DNA from: JBNKFQ01 sp050289385
Lineage (GTDB): Bacteria > Pseudomonadota > Gammaproteobacteria > Pseudomonadales > Porticoccaceae
DNA length: 64,000 nucleotides
Assembly (NCBI GenBank): GCA_050289385.1
Contig: JBNKFQ010000038.1
Coordinates: 1 to 64,000 of the forward strand
Reading direction: 5' to 3'
Shown here: positions 32,444 through 40,913 of the stretch, piece by piece
Position numbering within the stretch: position 1 is the first letter of the stretch
Layout of the letters: each line of letters begins with the position of its first letter
Position numbers and translations under genes: made by a program
Notes under the pieces: model-generated
What the model saw: only the letters and a program-made list of their open reading frames with translations
Databases searched by the model: none
Told to the model about the DNA's origin: nothing

Positions 32444-34812
32444 TGACGCAGAAATCTGCTGATGGCGATAGCTCAGGCGACCCGGTAAAAGCTGAAGCTG
32501 ACTCGCTGCGCGACACACTTAACCACCACAATTACCTGTACCATGTTCTGGACGCCCCGGAAATTCCCGATGCTGAATACGATAGAATGTTGCGCAGATT
32601 GCAAGAGCTTGAGGCAGAGCATCCGGATCTCCTGACCCCTGATTCACCCACTCAACGGGTTGGTGCGGCGCCGCTGGATGCTTTTGTCCAGGTTAAACAT
32701 CTTATGCCGATGTTGTCTCTGGCAAATGCGTTTACTGACAAGGAGCTGGAGGATTTTAATCGCCGGGTGAGTGATCGCCTGAAAACGACCCAACCGGTTT
32801 CGTACGCCTGTGAACCCAAGCTCGATGGTATTGCTGTGAGCCTGCTGTACCGCAACGGTGTTCTGGAACGGGGCGCAACTCGCGGTGATGGCAGTGTCGG
32901 TGAAGACATTACCGTTAATGTGCGCACTATCGATTCGATACCACTGAAACTGCAGGGTGCGGATTACCCTGAGATACTTGAAGTACGCGGTGAAATTTAT
33001 ATGACGCGCAGCGGTTTTGAAGAACTCAACCAGGCGGCGCGCGCCAGTGGACAGAAAGTATTTGTCAATCCGCGCAACGCGGCCTCGGGGAGTCTGCGAC
33101 AACTGGACTCCAGGATCACTGCGTCGCGCCCTCTGGAAATGTGCGCTTACAGTGTCGGCGTTGTCGAGGGAGGGGAGTTGCCCCCCACCCATACCGGTGT
33201 TCTGGCACAACTTAAAGAGTGGGGATTTCTGATCAACCCCCATGTGGAGGTGGCCGAGAGCCTGGCGGCTTGTCTCAATTATTATCAACGTATGGCTGAG
33301 CAAAGAGATTCCCTGCCTTACGATATTGATGGAATTGTGTACAAGGTTGATAGCCTTGAGTTACAGGACAGGTTGGGATTTGTAGCGCGTGCACCGCGCT
33401 GGGCCATCGCCCGCAAGTTCCCGGCACAGGAGCAAATGACTCGTCTGCTCGGTGTCGAGTTCCAGGTGGGACGCAGCGGCGCCATAACACCTGTGGCGCG
33501 CCTTGAGCCGGTGTTCGTGGGTGGCGTGACGGTCAGTAATGCCACTTTGCACAATCGTGACGAGATAGACCGACTCGGTTTGAAGATCGGGGACACGGTG
33601 GTTGTACGCCGCGCCGGGGATGTTATTCCGCAAGTGGTGAGTGTGGTTATCGAGCAGCGTCCCGATGATGCAGTCGATATCCTGTTTCCCCAAACTTGTC
33701 CTCAGTGTGGTTCGCAGGTAGAACGCGTACAGTTGGTCAAACGCTTGAAAGGGCGAGAATCCCATAGCGAAGGCGCGGTATACCGCTGTGTTGGCCGGCT
33801 TGTCTGCCAGGCTCAGTTGATTCAGGCGATTATCCACTTTGTTTCCAGGCGAGCCATGGACATTGATGGCCTCGGTGAAAAAATTGTTCAGCAGCTGGTA
33901 GAAAAAAAGCTGATTGCATCGCCGGCAGATCTATACCGTCTGACAGAAGAGGATGTGTTGCCGCTTGAAGGTTTTGCCGAGTTGTCTGCCAAAAATCTGA
34001 TCACTGCCATTGCTGCCAGTCGTTCAGATGTGGCCCTGTCTCGCTTTATCTATGCCTTGGGTATTCCCGATGTTGGTGAAGAAACCGCCAAGGTGTTGGC
34101 AAAGGCTTTCGGCTCGCTGGCTCGCATTCGAGTTGCTCTGCCGGAAGTGTTGACCTGGTTGCCAGATATTGGCCTGGAAGTTGCCAATGAGATTTATCAC
34201 TTTTTTCAGGACAGCCACAACCAGGCCGTTATTGAGCAACTGACAAGTTATGTAAGCATTGATCAAAGTAGAGAGTTGGGCCCGGAATTTGCCGGGTGCG
34301 CCACCCTTGCGGAATTGCTGGTCAAATTGAATATTAATGGTATCGGCGCCACTGGAGCCAAACGTCTGGCGGCTCGTTTCGATGATCTGGAGTCGCTGAT
34401 TTCAGCAGACAAAACATTGTTAAAAAGCGTAGAGCGCATAACAGATAAAGCCGTAGACAACCTGTATGATTTTTGGCGTGTTGAAGGTAATGCAGACCGG
34501 GCAAGGGCCATAGAAACACAGCTTCTTGACTTTGGTATGCATTGGCACAGTGATAAACAGGTGACAGCAGAATTACCGCTAGCCGGGCAAACCTGGGTGT
34601 TGACGGGTACGCTGGAAAGTATGAGCCGAACAGAAGCCAAACAAAAACTGGAAAGTCTCGGTGCCCGAGTGTCGGGCAGTGTGTCGGCAAAGTCAGCCTG
34701 TGTGGTTGCCGGACCAGGCGCAGGTTCAAAGTTGGCCAAAGCCGAAAGTCTTGGTATTAAAGTGATCGATGAATCGTCATTTTTGACACTGCTGGAAGAG
34801 AAAGGGTTATGA
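32443..34812 (+). CDS. ligA: NAD-dependent DNA ligase LigA
   Basis: The 789-residue ligase seals nicks in replication and repair. In order: NAD-binding Ia domain (HHNYLYHVLDAPEIPDAEYDR), adenylation domain with the nucleophile Lys126 in CEPKLDGIAVS, OB fold, a zinc finger with two cysteine pairs (CPQC..RCVGRLVC) and the longer loop seen in pseudomonads, helix-hairpin-helix repeats, and a C-terminal BRCT domain (AGQTWVLTGTLESMSRTEA). It is translationally coupled to zipA upstream and overlaps the small gene downstream by four bases. Confidence 0.96.
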   Translation: MTQKSADGDSSGDPVKAEADSLRDTLNHHNYLYHVLDAPEIPDAEYDRMLRRLQELEAEHPDLLTPDSPTQRVGAAPLDAFVQVKHLMPMLSLANAFTDKELEDFNRRVSDRLKTTQPVSYACEPKLDGIAVSLLYRNGVLERGATRGDGSVGEDITVNVRTIDSIPLKLQGADYPEILEVRGEIYMTRSGFEELNQAARASGQKVFVNPRNAASGSLRQLDSRITASRPLEMCAYSVGVVEGGELPPTHTGVLAQLKEWGFLINPHVEVAESLAACLNYYQRMAEQRDSLPYDIDGIVYKVDSLELQDRLGFVARAPRWAIARKFPAQEQMTRLLGVEFQVGRSGAITPVARLEPVFVGGVTVSNATLHNRDEIDRLGLKIGDTVVVRRAGDVIPQVVSVVIEQRPDDAVDILFPQTCPQCGSQVERVQLVKRLKGRESHSEGAVYRCVGRLVCQAQLIQAIIHFVSRRAMDIDGLGEKIVQQLVEKKLIASPADLYRLTEEDVLPLEGFAELSAKNLITAIAASRSDVALSRFIYALGIPDVGEETAKVLAKAFGSLARIRVALPEVLTWLPDIGLEVANEIYHFFQDSHNQAVIEQLTSYVSIDQSRELGPEFAGCATLAELLVKLNINGIGATGAKRLAARFDDLESLISADKTLLKSVERITDKAVDNLYDFWRVEGNADRARAIETQLLDFGMHWHSDKQVTAELPLAGQTWVLTGTLESMSRTEAKQKLESLGARVSGSVSAKSACVVAGPGAGSKLAKAESLGIKVIDESSFLTLLEEKGL

Positions 34813-35249
34813 CTGCATGGAATGATGGACAGGAATCCGTTGTGTACGGCTGTATAAAAGATGTTGTTACCGGTGATATCCAGCAGCGTCACCACGCCAA
34901 TCGCGATGCCATTCTGGCACTACCCGACGCGGAAGGATGGCCGGTTGTTAACCGCGACATGTTTGCAGTACCGACTTTACAACTGGTGGCCGATGGTCAA
35001 CATACACAAGTTATGCATTTTGGCGCCTCCTATCTTGGTATTGAATACGAATGGACTCACTGGCTGGAGCAATTTGAGAACCTGCTGCGTAAAATGTATT
35101 GGGTGGCAGCGACAGTTCATTTGGAAACCGAGCTGTCCGGTACGCATTCTTTTATGTGGGAAGCCAATGGCAGTTACCACAGCCCTGGTGACGGCGATAT
35201 TCAGATTCGCTGCGAATGGACTCATGAAGGTTGGCTTAACGCAGGCTGA
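34809..35249 (+). CDS. Conserved-looking hypothetical protein coupled to ligA
   Basis: The 146-residue soluble protein overlaps ligA by ATGA, so it is translated with it. It is rich in Trp and His (W at 4, 44, 83, 97, 113, 117 and others), with a HFGASYLGIEYEWTHWLEQFE core. No signal peptide, membrane span or motif I can name is seen. The coupled position argues it is real. Function unknown. Confidence 0.7.
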   Translation: MTAWNDGQESVVYGCIKDVVTGDIQQRHHANRDAILALPDAEGWPVVNRDMFAVPTLQLVADGQHTQVMHFGASYLGIEYEWTHWLEQFENLLRKMYWVAATVHLETELSGTHSFMWEANGSYHSPGDGDIQIRCEWTHEGWLNAG

Positions 35250-35275
35250 TTGTTGAGAATATTCCTGAATATAAA

Positions 35276-35500
35276 ATGTTTATGATGAATCGCAGTAGTG
35301 GACGAGCTCAAATTACGCTTATTCTGGGGTTGGTTGCCGGCTTTGCCCTAGTGTTTGGTATTGTTTATATCTTTGATTTTCCTGCCCATACACTGGGCGG
35401 TGTTTTGATAAGATTGCTTCAGGGTTTGTTGTTGATGATGGGTATCGCATTCGTAGCTGCGTTGCTGATCTCCTGGTTAAAAAAAGTATTTCGTAAATAA
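35276..35500 (+). CDS. Small two-helix membrane protein
   Basis: The 74-residue product has two hydrophobic segments (ITLILGLVAGFALVFGIVYIF and a second near residues 45-65) and ends in KKVFRK. No family is recognised. ATGs at 35276, 35282 and 35285 are all possible. It lies 26 bases after the ligA-coupled gene and could belong to the same transcript. Confidence 0.55.
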   Translation: MFMMNRSSGRAQITLILGLVAGFALVFGIVYIFDFPAHTLGGVLIRLLQGLLLMMGIAFVAALLISWLKKVFRK

Positions 35501-35567
35501 ACCTGTACGTCTGCTTTTGCATCACACCTTTAAATTTTTTGCGTCAAACTATCTGGTCAACCCATAG

Positions 35568-36779
35568 ATGATCAAGCACATTGAGTCGCCGGCGCAGTCC
35601 GCGCGTTTCAGGATTTATTTGAGTGGTATTGGCGCAGGTGCCTTTGCTGGCGGTTTGCAAATTGTTCTTTACCCGTGGCTTGTAGCCGGTGTATTGGGTG
35701 AGAGTCCGCAACGGGTTGGTTACGCGCAAATGGCTGTTTTATTACCAACCCTGGTGTTTGTGTTATTGGGCGGCGCGCTTTCCGAAACTCGACATCTGGG
35801 GTTGTTGCTATTTCGCTATTATCTGGTTTACCTGTTGCCTTACGGTTTGCTTCTGGTTCTTGCGGCGACTGACAGTCTGGTTTATCCCCTGGTGGTGTTG
35901 TTTGGATTGGGCTATGGCGTAATTACGTCTCTTGTTCAGCCTGCCAGGGAAAGTTTGTTACCTCAAATAGCTGGTGACAAATTGCGCGAGGCGATTGCAA
36001 AAACCAGTCTTGTACAGTTTCTTTTTCAGGGTACAGGAATGCTTTTTGCCGGACGACTTGAGCAAGTGGGGCTGATAGCTTTATGTATTTTTCAGATGGT
36101 GGTGATGACAACAGCGGCTATATTTTTTTATCGCAGTTTGCCGTTTGACCGGTACATGCCAGCGAGTACTGGCCCTCTAACCCGCAGTGCAATTCGGAAT
36201 GGCTTTAGCCTGGTCTGGAATCATCGATCTCTGCGCTACCTGATGGCAGCGGTTGCTACCACCGGATTTTTGGGGTTGGGTGTTTATGTAGTGGTTATGC
36301 CGTTGCTGGCGAGAGAAGTATACGATGGCGACGCTGCATTTTTTGCGGCATTGCAAGTGACCTTTGTCGCCGGAGTTATTGTTGCAAATATGGCCATGGT
36401 CAGAGGGCCGGGTAGTGCCTGGGTATCAAACAGGCTTATATCATGGAGCTTGCTGTTTAGAGGCGGACTTTTATGTCTGATGGCGAGTGGCTTGCCTTTA
36501 TGGGGGTTATTTTCGGTGGTCTTGCTGTGGGGTGTTTTTTCCGGCTGGTCCATGGTGCTTGGCAGAACGCTCACCCATGAAATGACACCGCGCTCGTATC
36601 GTGGCAGAGTCGTATCGGTTTATCAGTTGTGTCTGTTTGGAGCGGCACCGGTTGGGGCATGGACATGCGGGCACCTGGTGGAAGCAGTGGGGGTGTTACC
36701 TGCGATAGCTGTGTTCGGGGTATTGACGGTCCTGATTGCATTGCTGTTGCTAAAAGCCGGCCCCCTGACCGAACGCTAG
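35568..36779 (+). CDS. Major facilitator superfamily transporter
   Basis: The 403-residue protein has about twelve hydrophobic segments in two blocks, with a central loop near residues 190-210. The family-like cytoplasmic motif appears in the second half as HEMTPRSYRGRVVSVYQLCLFGAAPVGA, which resembles the enterobactin-exporter/multidrug branch (EntS-like). The exported compound is unknown. The start ATG is the first residue before a short hydrophilic stretch. The end overlaps by four bases the end of the convergent RNA methyltransferase gene. Confidence 0.82.
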   Translation: MIKHIESPAQSARFRIYLSGIGAGAFAGGLQIVLYPWLVAGVLGESPQRVGYAQMAVLLPTLVFVLLGGALSETRHLGLLLFRYYLVYLLPYGLLLVLAATDSLVYPLVVLFGLGYGVITSLVQPARESLLPQIAGDKLREAIAKTSLVQFLFQGTGMLFAGRLEQVGLIALCIFQMVVMTTAAIFFYRSLPFDRYMPASTGPLTRSAIRNGFSLVWNHRSLRYLMAAVATTGFLGLGVYVVVMPLLAREVYDGDAAFFAALQVTFVAGVIVANMAMVRGPGSAWVSNRLISWSLLFRGGLLCLMASGLPLWGLFSVVLLWGVFSGWSMVLGRTLTHEMTPRSYRGRVVSVYQLCLFGAAPVGAWTCGHLVEAVGVLPAIAVFGVLTVLIALLLLKAGPLTER

Positions 36780-37564
36780 CTGTCTTTAAAGGCCACAAGA
36801 GCAGCAGTTACGGCGACGTTGAGCGATTCTACTCCGTTGTTCATGGGTATTCGCACACTGATGTCACTGCATTTCATTACGGCGTTCGATACGCCCTCTG
36901 TTTCGTTGCCCAGCACATAGATCACAGAAGAGCCTGGTACAAAGTTATTCAGAGTCTGGTCGCTGTGAGAGGACAGTGTACAAACTCGGGCGCCAATTGC
37001 TTGCAAGTCTATTAATGCGTGGGTCAATGTGTTGCACCGCAGAATGGGGCAGTGAAACAGCGTGCCGGCACTGGCCTTGATTACCAGTGGAGAGATGTTG
37101 GCGCAGCCCTTGTCAGGTAACAACAGGCCGTCGCAGGGGCTGGCAGCGATCGAACGAATAATCATGCCCAGATTTTGCGGATTGGTAATGCCATCAAGAG
37201 CAATCAGCGTAAAGGGTTTTCGACTCTTTGGATCCGATTTGTTCCAGTCCTCAATAAAACTCTGGCAAGACTGGTAATTGGCGCTCTTCAGATCGGCAGC
37301 GACGCCCTGATCCTGTTTGCCATTGCGTGAGATTCGCGCCAGTTCCTTGCGATTGTGATAAACCACCTCGATCTGGCGTTGTTTGGCAAGAGACAGAATA
37401 TCATTGAGTACTCCACCATCCCTGTTGGAATCGGCGAGGTGCAACCGAAAAACGTCTATATTTTCCGTTTGCAGCGCTTCCAGAACGGGCTTGCGACCGT
37501 AAACAGTGAGCATGCCATCATAAAGGCGCTTGCGTCTCTGGTAGTCCAGGCTGTCATTGGCCAT
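36776..37564 (-). CDS. TrmH/SpoU family RNA 2'-O-ribose methyltransferase
   Basis: The 262-residue protein has the SpoU trefoil-knot motifs: motif 1 ITNPQNLGMIIRS with the catalytic Asn/Arg, motif 2 VLGNETEGVS, and motif 3 IPMNNGVESLNVAVTAAL. An N-terminal L30e-like substrate-binding part (VYGRKPVLEAL..) precedes them, as in RlmB, the 23S rRNA Gm2251 methyltransferase. The exact RNA target cannot be fixed from sequence alone. It is divergent from the DksA-like gene, whose upstream fold-back element begins 27 bases from this gene's start. Confidence 0.85.
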   Translation of the reverse strand: MANDSLDYQRRKRLYDGMLTVYGRKPVLEALQTENIDVFRLHLADSNRDGGVLNDILSLAKQRQIEVVYHNRKELARISRNGKQDQGVAADLKSANYQSCQSFIEDWNKSDPKSRKPFTLIALDGITNPQNLGMIIRSIAASPCDGLLLPDKGCANISPLVIKASAGTLFHCPILRCNTLTHALIDLQAIGARVCTLSSHSDQTLNNFVPGSSVIYVLGNETEGVSNAVMKCSDISVRIPMNNGVESLNVAVTAALVAFKDS

Positions 37565-37591
37565 ATTGCATAATCCGAAAAAGGACTATTA

Positions 37592-37755
37592 TATACCCAA
37601 AGCATGTGAAATTTCGGTATTCAGAGCACGCCCCTTTTTGCTCCTGAGCGCGTTGCTTCTCCTTACATGGGGCCTGCCATGCCGCATCGTCGCGCTTTCT
37701 CAGAAACAAAAATTGACGCACGCTGAATATCGAAATCCCAAATACTTTGGGTATA
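37592..37755. mobile_element. Fold-back element family C (164 bp) upstream of the DksA-like gene
   Basis: The outer 11 bases TATACCCAAAG (37592) and CTTTGGGTATA (ending 37755) match perfectly. The match continues imperfectly inward for about 39 bases (TTTCGGTATTCAG against CTGAATATCGAAA), then into TTTTTG..CTGAG..CGCG arms, so the whole stretch folds on itself. TA dinucleotides stand at the very ends, as for Tc1/mariner- or IS630-type MITEs that duplicate TA. It is unrelated in sequence to families A and B. It ends five bases before the ATG at 37761. The frame of the following gene is open through it, but the reading there is a by-product. Confidence 0.7.
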
Positions 37756-37760
37756 ACCGT

Positions 37761-38114
37761 ATGGAAGAATTTACCGATAAACAATTGGCTCAATATCGAC
37801 ACGCGTTGCAATCGTTGCGAACGGAGCTGGTTGAACTGTTGCAGAAGTCTGCAGCCAGTGCAGATGCCGTTCTGCTGGATCAAAGCAAGGTTGGGCGATT
37901 GTCCCGTGTGGACGCTATTCAACAGCAGGAAATGGCCAGGGCCAGTCTTGTCAGTTATCAGAGACGCCTTGCGCGGGTTGATCAGGCGCTTGCCGCATTG
38001 AATGAAGGCGACTATGGCTATTGCCAGACTTGCGGCAAAATCATTGACCCGCGCCGGCTTGAGATCAGACCGGAGTCTCTGTTGTGTGTCGATTGTCAGC
38101 GTGCAGCTGAATAA
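37761..38114 (+). CDS. DksA/TraR family zinc-finger protein
   Basis: The 117-residue protein has a coiled-coil N-terminal half (LAQYRHALQSLRTELVELLQ) and the TraR/DksA four-cysteine zinc finger CQTCGKIIDPRRLEIRPESL followed by CVDC. DksA-type proteins enter the secondary channel of RNA polymerase. This one is shorter than DksA (about 150) and lacks the typical DxxDxA tip in obvious form, so it may be a paralogue. The ATG at 37761 is chosen because the longer open frame lies inside the fold-back element; no independent ribosome site is visible except near the element's end. Confidence 0.85.
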   Translation: MEEFTDKQLAQYRHALQSLRTELVELLQKSAASADAVLLDQSKVGRLSRVDAIQQQEMARASLVSYQRRLARVDQALAALNEGDYGYCQTCGKIIDPRRLEIRPESLLCVDCQRAAE

Positions 38115-38138
38115 GTCTGAGCGGTCGGCCAGCTCGGG

Positions 38139-39026
38139 CTAACCGGATTTTTCCTCAAGCAATTTCTGTAGTGCTTCGACTTGTTTGGAGTCTATATTTC
38201 CCTGTTTTTGAGCCAGGGGAAGTGTCAAGTCACCCAGTTGCTTGTATATGGACAATGTGTCGGGTGATTTCTCTGTGAGTATTTTCAGGTGGTTTCTGAT
38301 GGTATCAATATCACCTCTGGCAATGGGTCCGGTAAGAGCCGATGCTGTATCACTTGCAAAAACATTTTCCGCTGTTTGTATCACAATTGGGCTTACAAGT
38401 GCTTGAGCCGTGTCTCTTGCAATACCTGCTTTTTCCAGCATGCCCAATGAGATATCCAGTAATGTCACCAGGTAATTTGACGCGACGGCTAACGCGGCGT
38501 GATAAAGAGGCTTGATTTCTGTGTTCAGGGCAAAAGTTTTGCCACCTATGCTTTTAAATAATGGCTGTAGTTTTGTCAGCGCTTCGGTGTCACCTTCCAT
38601 AGCACACCAGGTGCCGGCAAAACTCTGCAGTGAGCGTAGTGGATCTGCAAAGCTGTGTGCCGGGTGAATACTGGCGATATAAGCTCCATTATCTTTGAGA
38701 GGCTGCAATACATCTGATGACAGTGAACCGCTACAGTGAAAAACAACTGCTTGCTTGGGTACGATACTTGCCTTATCGAGTTGGTGTGCGACAGCTTCAA
38801 TTTTACTGTCCGGTGTTGCGATTAGCCAGAGGTTTGCAGGTGGTAAATCTTTGATGCTGGTATATGGTGAAGCACATTCAATAAAATTGAGCGCTTCAGT
38901 ATTGCCGAGTGCAGACCGATTGTAAATTCCAGTAACGATGGCATCATCATTATCTATCCAGAGACGGCCCAGCGTTTTCCCCAGTCGACCGCAACCGACA
39001 ATATTGATATGCGGTTTCGTTTTCAT
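38139..39026 (-). CDS. Rossmann-fold and DUF2520 domain protein
   Basis: The 295-residue protein starts with a dinucleotide-binding motif (INIVGCGRLGKTLGRLW) and has the HCSGSLSSDVL and SIHPAHSFADP blocks, followed by a helical C-terminal dimerisation domain beginning near KPLYHAALAVASNYL. This is the ketopantoate-reductase-like layout annotated as Rossmann-like plus DUF2520. It should be an NAD(P)-dependent oxidoreductase with unknown substrate. ATG 39026 is preferred to a TTG at 39050. It follows pdxJ on the same strand at 25 bases and is probably cotranscribed with it. Confidence 0.85.
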   Translation of the reverse strand: MKTKPHINIVGCGRLGKTLGRLWIDNDDAIVTGIYNRSALGNTEALNFIECASPYTSIKDLPPANLWLIATPDSKIEAVAHQLDKASIVPKQAVVFHCSGSLSSDVLQPLKDNGAYIASIHPAHSFADPLRSLQSFAGTWCAMEGDTEALTKLQPLFKSIGGKTFALNTEIKPLYHAALAVASNYLVTLLDISLGMLEKAGIARDTAQALVSPIVIQTAENVFASDTASALTGPIARGDIDTIRNHLKILTEKSPDTLSIYKQLGDLTLPLAQKQGNIDSKQVEALQKLLEEKSG

Positions 39027-39051
39027 CAAATAGTCTCGCTCGAATAACAAG

Positions 39052-39807
39052 TCATTTTATACAGGCGAGCAATTTTCTGTATTTTTTGATGGTGGCATCC
39101 AGACCATAGTTAATTGCATCCACGGTAAGAGCGTGCCCGATGGAAACTTCCAGCAGCCCTGGCACGGTGGCAAACTTGCCAAGATTATCCAGATTCAGGT
39201 CGTGGCCGGCATTTACACCGAGGCCTATGTCCGTGGCATATTGAGCGGCATCGTAATATGTCTGAAAAATCGACGGTAGCTGGTCGCTACCCCACGCCGC
39301 GGCATAAGGGCCAGTATACAGCTCAATACGGTCAGCACCCGCGTCTTTGGCCAGTTTTATCTGATCCTTGTTCGGATCCATAAACAGGCTGACTCTGATG
39401 CCGAGTTCTTTCAGGCGGTCAATCACCGGTCGCAGCTTTTCTCCACTTGTGGCCAAGTCAAAGCCGTGATCGGATGTCAACTGGTTGTCGCTGTCGGGAA
39501 CCAGAGTGCATTGATCCGGACGAGCTGCTTCTACCAGAGAGATAAACCCGGGATAAGAGCCTGTTTTGCCGGCAAAGGGGTTACCTTCAACATTGAATTC
39601 CAGATTCGAGTACTGGCTTAACAGTTCAGCCAACTGATGAACATCGTTGGGGCGAATATGACGTTGGTCGGGGCGAGGGTGCACAGTAATGCCCTGTACA
39701 CCTGAATCCATACAGATTTGTGCATGCGCAATTACATCTGGATAGTTGCCTTCCCTGGAGTTTCGAATCAGGGCAATTTTATTCAGGTTTACGCTTAGAT
39801 CAATCAT
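39052..39807 (-). CDS. pdxJ: Pyridoxine 5'-phosphate synthase PdxJ
   Basis: The 251-residue TIM-barrel enzyme joins 1-deoxyxylulose 5-phosphate and 3-amino-2-oxopropyl phosphate in the DXP-dependent vitamin B6 pathway. Recognisable blocks are LSVNLNKIALIRNSR, GITVHPRPDQRHI, NVEGNPF, LVPDSDNQLTSDHGFDL, DRIELYTGPYA and VNAGHDLNLDNL. The length is close to the family's. Usual neighbours (recO, era) are absent; here it is followed by the DUF2520 gene. Confidence 0.95.
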   Translation of the reverse strand: MIDLSVNLNKIALIRNSREGNYPDVIAHAQICMDSGVQGITVHPRPDQRHIRPNDVHQLAELLSQYSNLEFNVEGNPFAGKTGSYPGFISLVEAARPDQCTLVPDSDNQLTSDHGFDLATSGEKLRPVIDRLKELGIRVSLFMDPNKDQIKLAKDAGADRIELYTGPYAAAWGSDQLPSIFQTYYDAAQYATDIGLGVNAGHDLNLDNLGKFATVPGLLEVSIGHALTVDAINYGLDATIKKYRKLLACIK

Positions 39808-39840
39808 TGGTGGCTATCTCCGATAGTTCCTGGTGGAGTG

Positions 39841-40503
39841 CTAACTCCATTCCGAATATCTGCGCTTGCGTTTCAGTCTGGGTAACAAGGCATTTAACAA
39901 AGCGCCAAGAAAAACCGCCAAAGCCCCGTAAATAAACCAGTTGTATATCTGGTCGTCCTTAAGTTGCTTGTTGGAAGCGGTGAGAATATCCACTTCGTTT
40001 TTGAGCAATTGATTGCGTTTGCCCAGCTCCTGGTTCTGCTCATGGATGGACACGGCATTTGAAGAGATTTGGCGGATCGAAGCCAGCTCTTCGCTAATTC
40101 CAGATTTTTCGGTAGACAGTTGAGTCACTTGTTCGCGCAATGATTCGAGTTCAGTTTCTTTTTCCGCCAGTTCAGATGTCAGTTCCTGATTGCGAGCACG
40201 GGTTTCGGCTAACGTGTTTTCAACGTCAGCAAGTCGCACACTGGCAACTTGTTGTTCAACCAGATATTGGTTTGGCAACCAGCCTTCTGTGCCTCGCGAA
40301 GTGCGAATATGGCTCCAGCCGTCATCATTGGTTTCCAGCACAGTCAGTCGTGTACCCGACTTGATTCCGCCGTGGACAATTTTGCAAGTATTACAGGGTG
40401 TGCTGCGCAAGGGTACGCGGAGCTCGTCAGAAATATACCGGATTTCTTCGGCATTGAGACCGTAGGCAAACAGTAATAACAGGGAAGCAATAACTCGTTT
40501 CAT
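39841..40503 (-). CDS. SH3-domain and coiled-coil membrane protein (TIGR04211-like)
   Basis: The 220-residue protein has a signal peptide (residues 1-18, ending GLNA), a bacterial SH3 domain at about 20-90 (RYISDELRVPLRSTPCNTCK to GTEGWLPNQYL), a coiled coil from about 95 to 185, and a C-terminal membrane helix followed by a basic tail (RLKRKRRY). This is the layout of the gammaproteobacterial TIGR04211/YgiM-like family; its role is unknown, probably envelope-related. The start at 40503 begins the signal peptide; a start at 40602 would add 33 unlikely residues. Confidence 0.83.
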   Translation of the reverse strand: MKRVIASLLLLFAYGLNAEEIRYISDELRVPLRSTPCNTCKIVHGGIKSGTRLTVLETNDDGWSHIRTSRGTEGWLPNQYLVEQQVASVRLADVENTLAETRARNQELTSELAEKETELESLREQVTQLSTEKSGISEELASIRQISSNAVSIHEQNQELGKRNQLLKNEVDILTASNKQLKDDQIYNWFIYGALAVFLGALLNALLPRLKRKRRYSEWS

Positions 40504-40608
40504 CGTGCTCTCTTGGCATTGTCTATTTCGGGGTAGGATACGATGTTGTTGATCGCAGGTTAAGAGGGCGCATGCAAGATGGTCATGATCCAGAGCCCTC
40601 AAAACCGT

Positions 40609-40908
40609 TTACGGCAGTACTTTTTTGTATGGTTTGACGACAGTGCGCTGATATACGCCTGCCTCAATGTAAGGGTCGGTGTCTGCCCAGGCCTGTGCCT
40701 GGGCAAGCGAGGCAAATTCAGCGATAACCAGACTGCCACTAAAACCGGCATCGCCGGGGTCCTCACAATCAATAGCCGGATGGGGGCCGGCAGCTATCAA
40801 TCTGCCATCCTGTTTTAATGCCTCGAGACGAGCAAGATGCTGTGGCCGAGTGGCGCGGCGTTTTTCCAGACTGTTTTCAGTGTCTTCGCTGATAATCGCG
40901 TATAGCAT
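40609..40908 (-). CDS. YciI family protein
   Basis: The 99-residue protein has the ferredoxin-like YciI fold. It opens MLYAIISEDTENSLEKRRATRP, with the conserved HLARLEAL segment, GRLIAAGPHPAIDCEDPG and DPYIEAGVYQ motifs. Function of the family is unsettled, though some members act on chlorinated aromatics. It lies six bases after the membrane-protein gene on the minus strand, a pairing like yciI with a septation-protein-type gene. Confidence 0.88.
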   Translation of the reverse strand: MLYAIISEDTENSLEKRRATRPQHLARLEALKQDGRLIAAGPHPAIDCEDPGDAGFSGSLVIAEFASLAQAQAWADTDPYIEAGVYQRTVVKPYKKVLP

Positions 40909-40913
40909 GTTAA

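Noticed and set aside
37557..37760. N-terminal extension of the DksA-like protein with a hydrophobic stretch
   Set aside because: The extension is the translation of the family C fold-back element; DksA/TraR proteins start at the coiled coil, at ATG 37761.
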